From the NCBI GenBank assembly GCA_018397055.1, contig JAGTQS010000010.1:1-20618 (forward strand): DNA of 20,618 nucleotides. The letters are read 5' to 3'. Made by a program: the position numbers and the translations under genes. The stretch is from Candidatus Bathyarchaeota archaeon. GTDB lineage: Archaea; Thermoproteota; Bathyarchaeia; Bathyarchaeales; DTEX01. The notes beneath the pieces were generated by a model. That model was not told the origin of the DNA and made no database searches. It worked only from the letters and a program-made list of their open reading frames with translations. Positions 8,380 through 16,232 of this stretch are shown here, piece by piece (within the stretch, counting starts at the first letter, position 1; each line of letters begins with the position of its first letter).

Positions 8380-9117
8380 TTATGCATTGAAGAATTCAAG
8401 TTTTCCGTTGAGTTTCCATCTTATGAGGGATAATAGCATTTTAGGTGAGTCTCGGTAAATGTTGACTTTCGAGTTTCCCTTGTACGTGTAGGTTACTGGC
8501 ATGAAGCCTATTTTGAAGCCTTTACGCGTGGCTTTTATTAGTATTTCGCTGTCTATTTCGAACCCGTTTGAGGTTAAAGGCTGAATGGCGTCTATCACCC
8601 TTCTTCGGAAGGCTTTGAACCCGCTTTGATAGTCTTCCAAGCTGACACCGAACAACTGCTTGACCAGAGTGCTGTAGAAACGGCTTAGGTAAGCCCTGAT
8701 CATCTTTGTGTTGCCGTTTTTTCTGTTAATCCATATTTTTCTCGAGCCGACCACTATGTCGTTTCCGTTGATTGTGTCCAGCAACTCAGGGATCTTTTCA
8801 GGCGGATACTCCATGTCTGAGTCTATGAGGACTATGTATTCGCCTCTTGCCGCCTCGAAGCATTTTCTTATGCCGAACCCCTTCCCCCTCCTTCTTAGAA
8901 AATGCAGTGCCTTAACGTTGCTGTGGCTTCCAGCAATCTTGTCCATGATTTCAGCTGTCTTGTCTGTGCTGCCGTCCTGTTCCAAGATGATCTCGAAAGG
9001 CTTTCCATAACCTTTCATAACCTCAAGAACCTTGTTAAAGCAAACTTCTATGAGCTTCTCTTCGTTGTAGGCGGGCATAATCACGGAAACAACAGGTCTC
9101 TGCAGCTCATCATTCAT
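8380..9117 (-). CDS. GT2 glycosyltransferase, polyprenyl-phosphate (DPM1-like) type
   Basis: A 245-residue soluble or peripheral GT-A enzyme with no membrane helix. It has SVIMPAYNEE (11-20), a nucleotide-binding EQDGSTDKT (46-54, with Glu-Gln before the usual DG), the metal-binding DSD (99-101), EDYQSGFKAFRR (161-172) and GFEIDSEI (185-192). This layout matches dolichol/polyprenyl-phosphate mannose or glucose synthases, which make a lipid-linked sugar donor at the membrane. In this operon it may supply such donors to other transferases. The ATG at 9117 is chosen over an upstream ATG at 9174 because AAGGAGGT lies about 7 bases before it. The choice gives an 8-base overlap with the preceding gene, implying translational coupling. 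Confidence 0.9.
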   Translation of the reverse strand: MNDELQRPVVSVIMPAYNEEKLIEVCFNKVLEVMKGYGKPFEIILEQDGSTDKTAEIMDKIAGSHSNVKALHFLRRRGKGFGIRKCFEAARGEYIVLIDSDMEYPPEKIPELLDTINGNDIVVGSRKIWINRKNGNTKMIRAYLSRFYSTLVKQLFGVSLEDYQSGFKAFRRRVIDAIQPLTSNGFEIDSEILIKATRKGFKIGFMPVTYTYKGNSKVNIYRDSPKMLLSLIRWKLNGKLEFFNA

Positions 9118-9754
9118 TCTTCTTAAACCTCCTTTTTGAAATATAGTAGACCGTCGCCGCCACCACTGGAACAAAGATCAACGGGGTTGGCCAAGGCAGC
9201 TCAGGAATAACCTCGTGGCTTACAGAGTAATTGCCTTTGTTTGGGGCTCTGTCTTTTAGAGAACCTAACGGCTGAAATGTCGCCGCAACAATGCCTATCA
9301 TTTCTTGGCAGTTGTCAGGGTAGCCTATGTCTGAAAGCCTTGCAGTTAAATAGATAGAGTTACCAACGATATTAACCTCAATAGATGACTTATATCTCCA
9401 TCCACCTGCGCCCCATTCATAAAGACCAGATAGTCCTCCACCCATAAGAAGAAAGTCTGCACCCCTGTACGTTCCACCAGTCGCACCGCCTGCTTTTGTA
9501 TCAAGGAAAACGCAATAGGAACGAATACCTGAGGGTTCAGGAGTAGTACTACATTCAAGAATAAACCTAAAGTGTGTACCATTGTTTGTTAGGTAAACTT
9601 TCACTATGTCGACGGATGCTGGCGTAGCGTCTTTTTTAGGATCCGTCCCGATCAATATAGGAGTAATATATGCATAGACTATATTAAATGAGAATGGCCC
9701 TAGCAAGAGGAAAAGTGTAAGAGAGACAATTGCTTTTTGAGACTTCCTGCTCAC
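9110..9754 (-). CDS. Secreted protein with PEF-CTERM-like archaeosortase signal
   Basis: A 214-residue exported protein. It has a signal-peptide-like hydrophobic stretch (7-28, ending VYA), then a beta-rich extracellular domain of about 150 residues (DPKKDATPASVDIVKVYL onward) with N-glycosylation sites. The C-terminus is tripartite: IPELPWPTP (183-191), a short hydrophobic helix (192-206) and a basic tail KRRFKK (207-212). That architecture is the hallmark of exosortase/archaeosortase substrates (PEP-, PEF-, PEFG- and PGF-CTERM classes). The operon also encodes an archaeosortase, making this its likely substrate, cleaved and fixed to a lipid outside the cell. GTG at 9754 is chosen because GGGGAGGAAAGG lies just upstream; the preceding stop TAG is at 9758-9756. 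An upstream ATG at 9772 is the alternative. The function of the domain is unknown. Confidence 0.8.
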   Translation of the reverse strand: MSRKSQKAIVSLTLFLLLGPFSFNIVYAYITPILIGTDPKKDATPASVDIVKVYLTNNGTHFRFILECSTTPEPSGIRSYCVFLDTKAGGATGGTYRGADFLLMGGGLSGLYEWGAGGWRYKSSIEVNIVGNSIYLTARLSDIGYPDNCQEMIGIVAATFQPLGSLKDRAPNKGNYSVSHEVIPELPWPTPLIFVPVVAATVYYISKRRFKKNE

Positions 9755-9755
9755 T

Positions 9756-10394
9756 CTACCTTTCCTCCCCATTTTTGAGAGATTCCTCATCGCCTTTTGT
9801 CCTAATCTTCTTGAACACAGGAACAAATGCTGACGCTGTTATGTTTGTCTTAGGAATAATGCTAATAGCCGGACCTTTACTTAGGACAACATTCTTTTTC
9901 ACACGTTTTAAGAGATAAACTGCAGTAGCTAGGTCTAAAGCTAAGGCTAAAGACAAGAGAAGTTTCCAAGTCATAAGGTTCAATGGCAATATATTGTCTA
10001 AAAATACCGTTAAACCTGAATTATAATAGGAAACTTCAGCCCCTAAGAGAAATACAAGGGACATGATTGGCAAGAAAACCCTAACATGGGTTCCGATAGA
10101 TTCAGGTTGTGCACCTTGTTGGATTACTTTTTTGGCAAAGTTGGTCTCAGTTTGTCTCTCCTTTTCTGTTGGACGTTGGAATTCAGGAAACACAAGGGGA
10201 TCTTTAAGTTCATGTTGTATAGGAGGTAGCCATGCGCCTATGACCTTCTCATAAACCATTTTAGCGTAGGGTTCTCGAACGAAAAGTTCAGCAAGCTTCT
10301 CTTTAGGCTTCTCTTTCAATAATTGCTTTATGAGCTGTTTATTTTCTTCTGGAATTATGTCCCAGTTTTCATACACTGCGCGCCAGTCAGCCAT
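9756..10394 (-). CDS. Two-TM protein of unknown function next to the bactofilin-ATPase
   Basis: A 212-residue protein I cannot assign to a family. The first 100 residues are charged and helical (for example ENKQLIKQLLKEKPKEKLAE at 17-36), with no secretion signal, so they probably lie in the cytoplasm. Two membrane helices follow, at about 104-122 and 142-162. The end is a basic tail (LLKRVKKNVV and later RTKGDEESLKNGEER). It starts three bases after the stop of the bactofilin-HerA fusion gene and ends one base before the GTG of the CTERM gene, so the three are very likely co-translated. A membrane partner or anchor for the ATPase is an inference from position and topology. It ends with TAG. 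Confidence 0.8.
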   Translation of the reverse strand: MADWRAVYENWDIIPEENKQLIKQLLKEKPKEKLAELFVREPYAKMVYEKVIGAWLPPIQHELKDPLVFPEFQRPTEKERQTETNFAKKVIQQGAQPESIGTHVRVFLPIMSLVFLLGAEVSYYNSGLTVFLDNILPLNLMTWKLLLSLALALDLATAVYLLKRVKKNVVLSKGPAISIIPKTNITASAFVPVFKKIRTKGDEESLKNGEER

Positions 10395-10397
10395 AGT

Positions 10398-12536
10398 TTA
10401 CAGCTCCTTAAGTTCGTTTATTGCGTCTTCAGCAGTGAATGGTTCTTTCTTGAGTTTTTTGGAATCTTGAGGTTTCTTTTCGCTTGTATTCGCCGGCTCA
10501 TTTTTTTGAGGCTTTTCAGAAGATCCTGTATCCTTTGTTTCCTCCTTTTTTTCACTCGGCCAAAGCAGTGAAGAAAATTTGTTCCATTCATCCAAAATGT
10601 CTCTGGGCCTATTCTGTTCGAAAGGTTTTTCTTCTTGAACTTGGATTTTACTTTTCGATCCTTCTCTCAATTTGGATGTAATCAACTTTTCAGTGTACTC
10701 TTTTTCTGTAAGCTGTTCTTGTCCAGTACGTACATCTTCCAGGGATTTTCCTATTGCTGCCGTTTGAGTCTGAGATTGTTCTGAAGTTTCAGGTGTGGCT
10801 AATTCTTTTGAGGACGGTTTTCTTGGTTTCAAGTTCTTGTCTAAATAACCTTTCTTGACCAAGCTGTCCAACACGGTTTCAACTTCAGCAGTATCCATGA
10901 GTAGCCGAAGGCAAATTTCTTCAATTGCACTACACCTTAAGGCAGCCTTGAACACTTTAGCTTCTACAGGAGACAAATCCTCTGGTTTATACTCAACTTC
11001 AACGCTGGGCTTGGCTTCGTCAAACTTTCTTATGCGATCTTCGAGATACGAAAATATTCTTTTAGTCATCCTTGCTGGTTCAGCGGGTCTTTCAGGAGTC
11101 AGGACACCGAAAACTGGTTCAACGACTTGTGGAACAGGTGGTAGCTTCTCTTCTGGTAAAGGCACTTCTTTACCTCTTAGCTGGCCAAGTCGGAACTTTC
11201 GCCACTCATGATAATCTTTTTCCCAAATGAATTCATACTTTCCCATCTTAGCGACTTCTCTAGCTGCGATATGATCGTAATCCTCGATTAAGGCAGGGTT
11301 AATGTTTCCTAAAACTAAGTGAACGTTAGTGAATATTTCAGGCATAAGCTTCCGAGTGCTCGTTAGAATAACTTGGATGTTTGCATGCCTTCCCCTTGAG
11401 ACTGTACTGACAACCTCATACTTGTCAGCCTCCTCAACTATAAGAAGAAGGGGAGTCTCCCACACGATTTGCGTGATGCGTTTCAGGAACTCGCTTATTA
11501 TGATCTTTTCCACGTTACTGTCTACTATGTTAAAACGGATCGACAGGTTACCAGTGGTTTGCCTTATCGTATTCAACATTTCTTTAACTGTTCGGTCGAC
11601 ATCGGCCCAAACGTTGAATGTGACAAAGGTCTTGAACATGTCGCTGTCGACTTGAGGGATAGTTTTGTCATAACTAACCTCGTAGGTGTTGAACATGTAT
11701 TCTCCATGAGGATCAATGACAACGATTCTTTTTTTACCTTGAATCTGTGGGATAACGTAGTTCCCAATCATGAACGTTTTGCCATATCTTGTTGGAGCAA
11801 AAAAATACAGATGGCCAATATTTGGATCAAGAACCTCAAAAGGAACCTTAACCTCTTCTTCAGCTTTAGGCTTTGAAATTATTGTTGGTGGAGTTTCAAC
11901 AATAGGCGGTTGAATCGTTGCTTGAGGTTGAGGGCTGATTTCGGGTTCTTTTGATTTTTCAATGACCTCAACTTGTGGCTCCTTTAGAGAAGTAATGATC
12001 TGTGAGCCTGATAAAACTCTTCGGTTTATCTTCGCATTTGGGCCAATCTTTACTGTCTTTTCGGTGGAGACAGCCTCTACTATGGCATTTTCTTCTAATG
12101 TGATGTCTTTTAATGAATCGACAACGCCTTTTACTATGCAATCTCTTCCTATGTTGATTATTCCTTCGGAAAGAACGTGGCCTTCAACAATCGTTGACTG
12201 TCCTATCTCGACACTGCCAAAAGCCTTAACGCTACCGTAAATATGGCACTTTTTGCCTATTTTCAAGTTTCCTTGTACAACCAGATGATTGTTGATCTCG
12301 GTTCCATCTGGTATGCTTGCGTCTCCAGTTATCCTGATTACTTCACCTGCAACTTTGACTCTTGCTTCTTCTCTTGCCTTCTCAAGCAGCGGCGTGTCAA
12401 CATCAGGTTTTTCTTCATAAGTGGTTTGTTCAGGAATCTCTTTAGGTCCCTTGTCCTTACGTCTGAAGAATTCGACGGCCACTGGCGTAAAGGGAGCTCC
12501 AAGAAGGATGAACGGTAATATGGTTAACGGGTTCAC
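10398..12536 (-). CDS. Bactofilin-HerA/FtsK-like ATPase fusion with winged helix
   Basis: A 712-residue protein of unusual build. Residues 1-22 form a membrane helix. Residues 60-183 are a bactofilin-like (polymer-forming) beta-helix with regular VxG/IG turns (VVQGNLKIGKKCHIYGSV, VEIGQSTIVEGHVL). A Pro-rich linker runs to 235. Residues 236-460 are a HerA/FtsK-like P-loop ATPase: Walker A APTRYGKT (247-254, Ala in place of the first Gly), VIDPHGEY (273-280), Walker B LLLIVEEAD (363-371) and a GRHANIQVILTSTR sensor-like segment (382-395). A winged-helix-like part (521-566) and a Lys/Glu/Ser/Pro-rich tail follow. Bactofilins polymerise without nucleotide under membranes; HerA-type ATPases form hexamers that move DNA or power secretion. 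In this envelope operon I infer an ATPase held on a membrane scaffold. The start is GTG, overlapping the upstream TGA. Confidence 0.85.
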   Translation of the reverse strand: MNPLTILPFILLGAPFTPVAVEFFRRKDKGPKEIPEQTTYEEKPDVDTPLLEKAREEARVKVAGEVIRITGDASIPDGTEINNHLVVQGNLKIGKKCHIYGSVKAFGSVEIGQSTIVEGHVLSEGIINIGRDCIVKGVVDSLKDITLEENAIVEAVSTEKTVKIGPNAKINRRVLSGSQIITSLKEPQVEVIEKSKEPEISPQPQATIQPPIVETPPTIISKPKAEEEVKVPFEVLDPNIGHLYFFAPTRYGKTFMIGNYVIPQIQGKKRIVVIDPHGEYMFNTYEVSYDKTIPQVDSDMFKTFVTFNVWADVDRTVKEMLNTIRQTTGNLSIRFNIVDSNVEKIIISEFLKRITQIVWETPLLLIVEEADKYEVVSTVSRGRHANIQVILTSTRKLMPEIFTNVHLVLGNINPALIEDYDHIAAREVAKMGKYEFIWEKDYHEWRKFRLGQLRGKEVPLPEEKLPPVPQVVEPVFGVLTPERPAEPARMTKRIFSYLEDRIRKFDEAKPSVEVEYKPEDLSPVEAKVFKAALRCSAIEEICLRLLMDTAEVETVLDSLVKKGYLDKNLKPRKPSSKELATPETSEQSQTQTAAIGKSLEDVRTGQEQLTEKEYTEKLITSKLREGSKSKIQVQEEKPFEQNRPRDILDEWNKFSSLLWPSEKKEETKDTGSSEKPQKNEPANTSEKKPQDSKKLKKEPFTAEDAINELKEL

Positions 12537-13873
12537 AAGATCAGCCTCCCATTTCCATTTTTATAGAACCCATTAGAGCTGTTGTGCCCGTTTTTCCCAT
12601 TTTTTCCATTACCATTAACGTTGCCATTGTGTTGCGTGTGGTTCCACTTGTGGTTCCCATTTCTCGTTAAAATTAAGTCAACGAACGCCTTGGTGCAACA
12701 GAACGCCATCAGTAGGAACGCAAAGGTAAGTGCTGGAAGCAGCCACAATAAGCGTTTTCTGTTATCAAGATAAATTCCCGAACCAATTTCGAAGAAAGGA
12801 GCAAAGTTTCCAACCGTGCTATAGGTGAAGACCGATAATACGAAGAAGTAAAAGCCAGTATTTCCAAACAGATCTCTCGCTCCTTCATGAGTTACATAGA
12901 CAGTTGCTCCAACTCCCCAAGCTCCCAATACAAGGATAGGCATAAAATAGATGCATAAAAGAAGAGTAAGCTCAGCTTTCTCGAACAAACTTAAGTGCCG
13001 CGCCACGATGACGTTCTTAAGATGCTTCATTGCGCATTGCATGTGACCCTTAGCCCACCTATACCTCTGGTTCCAATAAGCCCGCCAAGACGTCACAGCC
13101 TCTTCGTAAGCTTCTGCATCATTTACATACCTAATCTGATATCCCTTTAGCACAAGCCTTACTGTGAGGTCGGTGTCTTCAGTCAGCATGTTTTTGTCCC
13201 ATCCGCCAACTTTGTCAAGCGCTTCTCTCCTGAATCCGCCAACTGTTCCTCCATATTGGGGGACAAGCACAAGCTCATCTCGGGCTTCTTGGTCTACTCT
13301 GTAGCCACCAGTCCTTTCTAAAGTCACTATTTTCGATACAATCGAGTCGTCTTCGTTCATGACTACAACTCTGCCTTGAACTGCGCCAACTTCGGGATCA
13401 ACAAAAGGGGCAACAAGTTTCTCGACAATATCTAGCTGCGGGTAATAGTCTGCATCAAAAGTCAGAATTATCTCGCCAGTTGCAAACTTGATTCCATCAT
13501 TTAGGGCAGCTGGCTTCCCACCTCCACCGTTCGGTCTGTGTATTGCTTTAATAAAGCTAAATTTTGTCGCGTAGTCGTCAGCTATCTTTCCAGTTGCGTC
13601 GGTTGACCCATCATCAATCAAAATTACCTCAAGCTTGTCTTTTGGATAGGTTAATTCGGTCATTCTTTGGAGAAGATTTCCAACCACAAACTCTTCGTTA
13701 TGTGCAGGTATCAAGACACTTACTTTTGGCATGTAAACGCCTACAACTCTGTGGAATGACTTTACAAACGAATGCGATTTACCAAACAACGTGAAATACG
13801 TAAAAATCACGTGTCTAAACATGTACGCAGCCATAGCCAATACAAGTAAGGCAGTAATAATCGTCAGAATCAT
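12533..13873 (-). CDS. Processive GT2 polysaccharide synthase (cellulose/chitin/PgaC-like)
   Basis: A 446-residue membrane glycosyltransferase. It has an N-terminal helix (1-30), VSVLIPAHNEE (51-61), DDGSTDATG (87-95), the metal-binding DAD (140-142), TED (231-233) and QRYRW (269-273). The D,D,D,QxxRW set marks processive synthases that polymerise beta-linked sugars and export the chain. Membrane helices follow near 300-326, 340-360 and 375-402. The last 40 residues are an odd Asn/Gly/Lys/His-rich tail (N-G repeats, about 406-443) not expected in the family. The product is likely a linear polysaccharide of hexose or N-acetylhexosamine; the sugar cannot be read. ATG at 13873 overlaps the archaeosortase TGA (ATGA), and its TGA overlaps the next GTG. 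Confidence 0.93.
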   Translation of the reverse strand: MILTIITALLVLAMAAYMFRHVIFTYFTLFGKSHSFVKSFHRVVGVYMPKVSVLIPAHNEEFVVGNLLQRMTELTYPKDKLEVILIDDGSTDATGKIADDYATKFSFIKAIHRPNGGGGKPAALNDGIKFATGEIILTFDADYYPQLDIVEKLVAPFVDPEVGAVQGRVVVMNEDDSIVSKIVTLERTGGYRVDQEARDELVLVPQYGGTVGGFRREALDKVGGWDKNMLTEDTDLTVRLVLKGYQIRYVNDAEAYEEAVTSWRAYWNQRYRWAKGHMQCAMKHLKNVIVARHLSLFEKAELTLLLCIYFMPILVLGAWGVGATVYVTHEGARDLFGNTGFYFFVLSVFTYSTVGNFAPFFEIGSGIYLDNRKRLLWLLPALTFAFLLMAFCCTKAFVDLILTRNGNHKWNHTQHNGNVNGNGKNGKNGHNSSNGFYKNGNGRLIL

Positions 13874-14394
13874 TGTTGCGCCTCCCTTTTAAGCCACGAC
13901 ATTCCAAGCGCCCATGTTGAAACAACCCAAACGAAATCCACGGTAGGAGCTAAAACAAAGTGTACAAACTGAAAAGCAGGTAAACCGAAATTATAGGCTA
14001 TTGCAATAACTGTTGCAAGCCGACTGAGATTCCATGTAAACCCAATGGATGCACTTAAAATGAACCATACAAGTTTTGCCTTAAGATCACCCTTCAATAG
14101 ACCGATCGTTAAGGCTGATATGAACGAAAAAATCAACAAAGTTATTAGTCCTGAGCATTCCAGCCAAATTTGGAATCCAACCACAGTCCCATCTAATAAT
14201 CGAACATACATCAAATATAAAGGACTAACGTAATACGTTTTAACTCCAGAAGCCTCCAGAACTGCTGTTGTAATTCTGGCTGTTACGTCCCACGCTGAGC
14301 CAGAAGCTAAGAACAGAGCTATGATTAAGGCTACGCAAACCATTATAATTGCGTGACGTAGCATTGGTTTTTCTTTCTTGAGAGTTGTGTACAT
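13870..14394 (-). CDS. Archaeosortase (exosortase/archaeosortase family)
   Basis: A multi-pass membrane transpeptidase of about 174 residues. From the ATG at 14394 the family triad is visible: Cys80 in WLECSGLITLLIF, Arg125 in WNLSRLATVIAIA and His145 in QFVHFVLAP. The first helix is near 12-31, and later helices carry the catalytic residues on the outer face. Archaeosortases cut C-terminal sorting signals of secreted proteins and are thought to join them to a membrane lipid. The probable substrate is the IPELPWP protein encoded at 9110-9754 in the same operon. The frame is open from a TTG at 14454 but that start has no support; the 14394 ATG has AAAGGAGA directly before it and CGGAG 15 bases upstream. 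It is the first gene of the nine-gene unit. I do not assign a subclass (ArtA-E). Confidence 0.9.
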   Translation of the reverse strand: MYTTLKKEKPMLRHAIIMVCVALIIALFLASGSAWDVTARITTAVLEASGVKTYYVSPLYLMYVRLLDGTVVGFQIWLECSGLITLLIFSFISALTIGLLKGDLKAKLVWFILSASIGFTWNLSRLATVIAIAYNFGLPAFQFVHFVLAPTVDFVWVVSTWALGMSWLKREAQQ

Positions 14395-14527
14395 TCTCCT
14401 TTGCTTACTCCGTATATAGATTTTCAATATGGTGTTTTGGGACTGTATTTTCAAGTCAATAATAGAGCTTCGTCTTTGATATCAAGGTTTTTTAGAGATC
14501 ACTGTCAAACTTTCGTATACTTCTTGT

Positions 14528-14551
14528 TATACAAATGTTTACACATGTATA
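14528..14551. promoter_or_regulatory. Imperfect palindrome upstream of the archaeosortase operon
   Basis: TATACA (14528-14533) and TGTATA (14546-14551) form the outer arms of a 24-base imperfect palindrome, 9 of 12 pairs matching. It lies about 135 bases before the archaeosortase ATG in the divergent region shared with the KaiC-like gene. It could be an operator for either unit. The surrounding gap (14395-14835) is AT-rich, and apart from this site and the repeats at 14744-14768 I see no gene or RNA in it. Confidence 0.25.
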
Positions 14552-14743
14552 CTGGCTTAAAAATTAACATAAATATGTATAAAAAATTGACCTTAGAATT
14601 TTCGAAAAACAAGCCATAAAACTTCAAAAAGAAATGAAAAATAGTATGTGAACCTTCTGCCAAGAAATATAGTTGTGAGCATAATCCTTAGTGCTTAATC
14701 AAAGGTATATTATCGATAACGAAAAAAGGCCTGATTATTAATG

Positions 14744-14768
14744 TTTTTATATGAGAATTTTTATATGA
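14744..14768 (+). promoter_or_regulatory. Duplicated TATA-like motif before the KaiC-like gene
   Basis: The sequence TTTTTATATGA occurs twice, at 14744-14754 and 14758-14768, spaced by 14 bases. Each copy could act as a TATA box. Initiation about 25 bases downstream of the second would leave a leader of roughly 45 bases before the ATG at 14836. The promoter role is inferred from position and composition only. Confidence 0.35.
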
Positions 14769-14835
14769 AAAATAATCATTAACAACTATAACTGATAAAA
14801 TAGTATTATTCGAAATCCATAGGCAGAGATTCAGT

Positions 14836-15597
14836 ATGATGATCCAGCGCGTCCCAACTGGAATTCCAAAATTCGATGAGCTGATCGAGGGCGGTTTCCC
14901 AAACAACAGCATGATACTTCTCGTTGGATACCCTGGCGCTGGTAAAACAACATTTTCCGCCCAGTTCCTATATAATGGCGCAGTGAAAAATCGAGCTAAA
15001 GGAGTCTATGTCTGCTTCGCTGAGACTAAGGACACTTTTTTACGTAACGCGTTAAGGTTCGGCTGGGACTTTGAACGTCTGGAACAAGAGGGCAGAATCG
15101 CCATACTTGATTTGTCAGTTACTCGTGAAACAGGACTTCAGAAAAACCTTGACCTAATAATGGAAACCATGACATCGCTAAACGCGAGTAGACTGGTTAT
15201 TGATTCTTTCACCGCGATCAGCATGGGACTTAAGGAATCAATTGACGTCCGCGTAATGGTTCATCTATTATACAAATTTCTGAAAAAAGCAAACTGCATT
15301 TCTATATTAATAGTGGATCAGCCTTGGGGCACGTTCTCGATGGGAGAGGGAATCTCAGAATTTCTCGCTGATGGCATTATTTATTTAGAGACATACTTTG
15401 ATGAGAACGACATGTTGTGTAGAAGGCTAAAGATTCTCAAGATGCGTGGAACAAACCACACCAAACTGCCTTATCCTTATGACATAGATGCAAATGGTTT
15501 CTCCATTATCAAAATCAAACCCTCAAAGTTAAAAGTGAAAGAACACAAACAAATGGTAAAATCAAAGAAAACAAAGACCCTTGGAAAAAAACTATGA
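14836..15597 (+). CDS. KaiC/RadA-like ATPase, single domain
   Basis: A 253-residue RecA-superfamily ATPase of the archaeal KaiC-like group. It opens with RVPTGIPKFDELIEGGFP (5-22), the family lead-in. Walker A is GYPGAGKTT (31-39), a catalytic-Glu-like position is E63 in CFAETKD, Walker B is LVIDS (120-124), and the C-terminal KMRGTNH (202-208) followed by PYDIDANGF matches KaiC family ends. Only one ATPase domain is present, unlike the double-domain clock protein. The last 25 residues are Lys-rich. Such proteins act in signalling or motility regulation in archaea, and their partners vary. The start is one of two adjacent ATGs (14836 or 14839); no strong ribosome site is seen. It stands alone, divergent from the archaeosortase operon. 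Confidence 0.9.
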   Translation: MMIQRVPTGIPKFDELIEGGFPNNSMILLVGYPGAGKTTFSAQFLYNGAVKNRAKGVYVCFAETKDTFLRNALRFGWDFERLEQEGRIAILDLSVTRETGLQKNLDLIMETMTSLNASRLVIDSFTAISMGLKESIDVRVMVHLLYKFLKKANCISILIVDQPWGTFSMGEGISEFLADGIIYLETYFDENDMLCRRLKILKMRGTNHTKLPYPYDIDANGFSIIKIKPSKLKVKEHKQMVKSKKTKTLGKKL

Positions 15598-15730
15598 ACC
15601 AATAATAAAAATGATTGCTTCTTGATCCCTGATGGCATTATTATTTTTTACGTGTCTGTTTAACAAATATTTTTTATTAATACTATAGGTTTGGACTATG
15701 GGTTCTAATTACAAATTAATTTTCGATATT

Positions 15731-15770
15731 TAACATAAAAATCTAAAAAACATTATTATTTTTTATGTTA
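15731..15770. repeat. 11-bp perfect inverted repeat
   Basis: TAACATAAAAA (15731-15741) and TTTTTATGTTA (15760-15770) are exact inverted copies with an 18-base loop. They lie between the KaiC-like gene and the zinc-ribbon gene, 43 bases before the latter. It could be a terminator-like hairpin, as the right arm is T-rich, or an operator. The region is very AT-rich, so chance contributes. Confidence 0.4.
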
Positions 15771-15813
15771 TTTCTTCATAATTTTTTTAATAATTAGTTT
15801 CATCTAATAGTTC

Positions 15814-16203
15814 ATGTCTTTTGAGAGACAAGGCAATACAACAATACAAATAACGGCTCAAAAGCAGACACCATTCTTTAGTGAACTGCAAGAGTCTTTG
15901 CCAATTTCGCTCAACGAATATTACCGGTGTCATCATTGTAATTACCTTATTCCAAAAAAAGGAGCGTTGATCTCTGGCTACGACTCAGAAAATTCTCTTC
16001 AGCATATCCATTGCACTAATTGCGGAAGAATCGTCACATGGTCTCCAGGAGGCAGTAAAATTAGAAGCATGGCAGAAGGTCTTTTCCTGATGGTAACAGG
16101 CGGAATAATGGCTTTTCTATTTTACCCATTTTTAAATATTTACGGTCTACAAGCTGGCTTTACTACTTCATTATTCGGCATAATTAAAGCCTTGTTTCTC
16201 TAA
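15814..16203 (+). CDS. Zinc-ribbon protein with C-terminal membrane hairpin
   Basis: A 129-residue protein I cannot name. The N-terminal 35 residues are polar. A zinc ribbon follows with C39-x2-C42 (YRCHHCNY) and C67-x2-C70 (HCTNCGR), spaced by 24 residues. Two hydrophobic segments at about 88-108 and 111-128 end the protein, so the ribbon would be held at the cytoplasmic membrane face. Similar small membrane zinc ribbons in archaea are uncharacterised. The first ATG (15814) follows TAATAGTTC with no clear ribosome site, so a short leader is possible. It lies between the KaiC-like and RHH genes on the same strand but is spaced from both (216 and 93 bases), so it is likely a separate unit. Confidence 0.75.
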   Translation: MSFERQGNTTIQITAQKQTPFFSELQESLPISLNEYYRCHHCNYLIPKKGALISGYDSENSLQHIHCTNCGRIVTWSPGGSKIRSMAEGLFLMVTGGIMAFLFYPFLNIYGLQAGFTTSLFGIIKALFL

Positions 16204-16232
16204 AACATTTTTATAATTTAATAATTGATTTG

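Noticed and set aside
8380..9117. Loss of the catalytic aspartate in the DPM-like GT2 (EQDGS in place of DDGS)
   Set aside because: The Asp before Gly is still present and the DSD motif is intact; the change lies at the more variable preceding position.
11469..11876. Long open frame antisense to the bactofilin-ATPase gene
   Set aside because: It lies wholly inside a well-supported gene on the other strand, has no family motif and no ribosome site; a reading-frame shadow.
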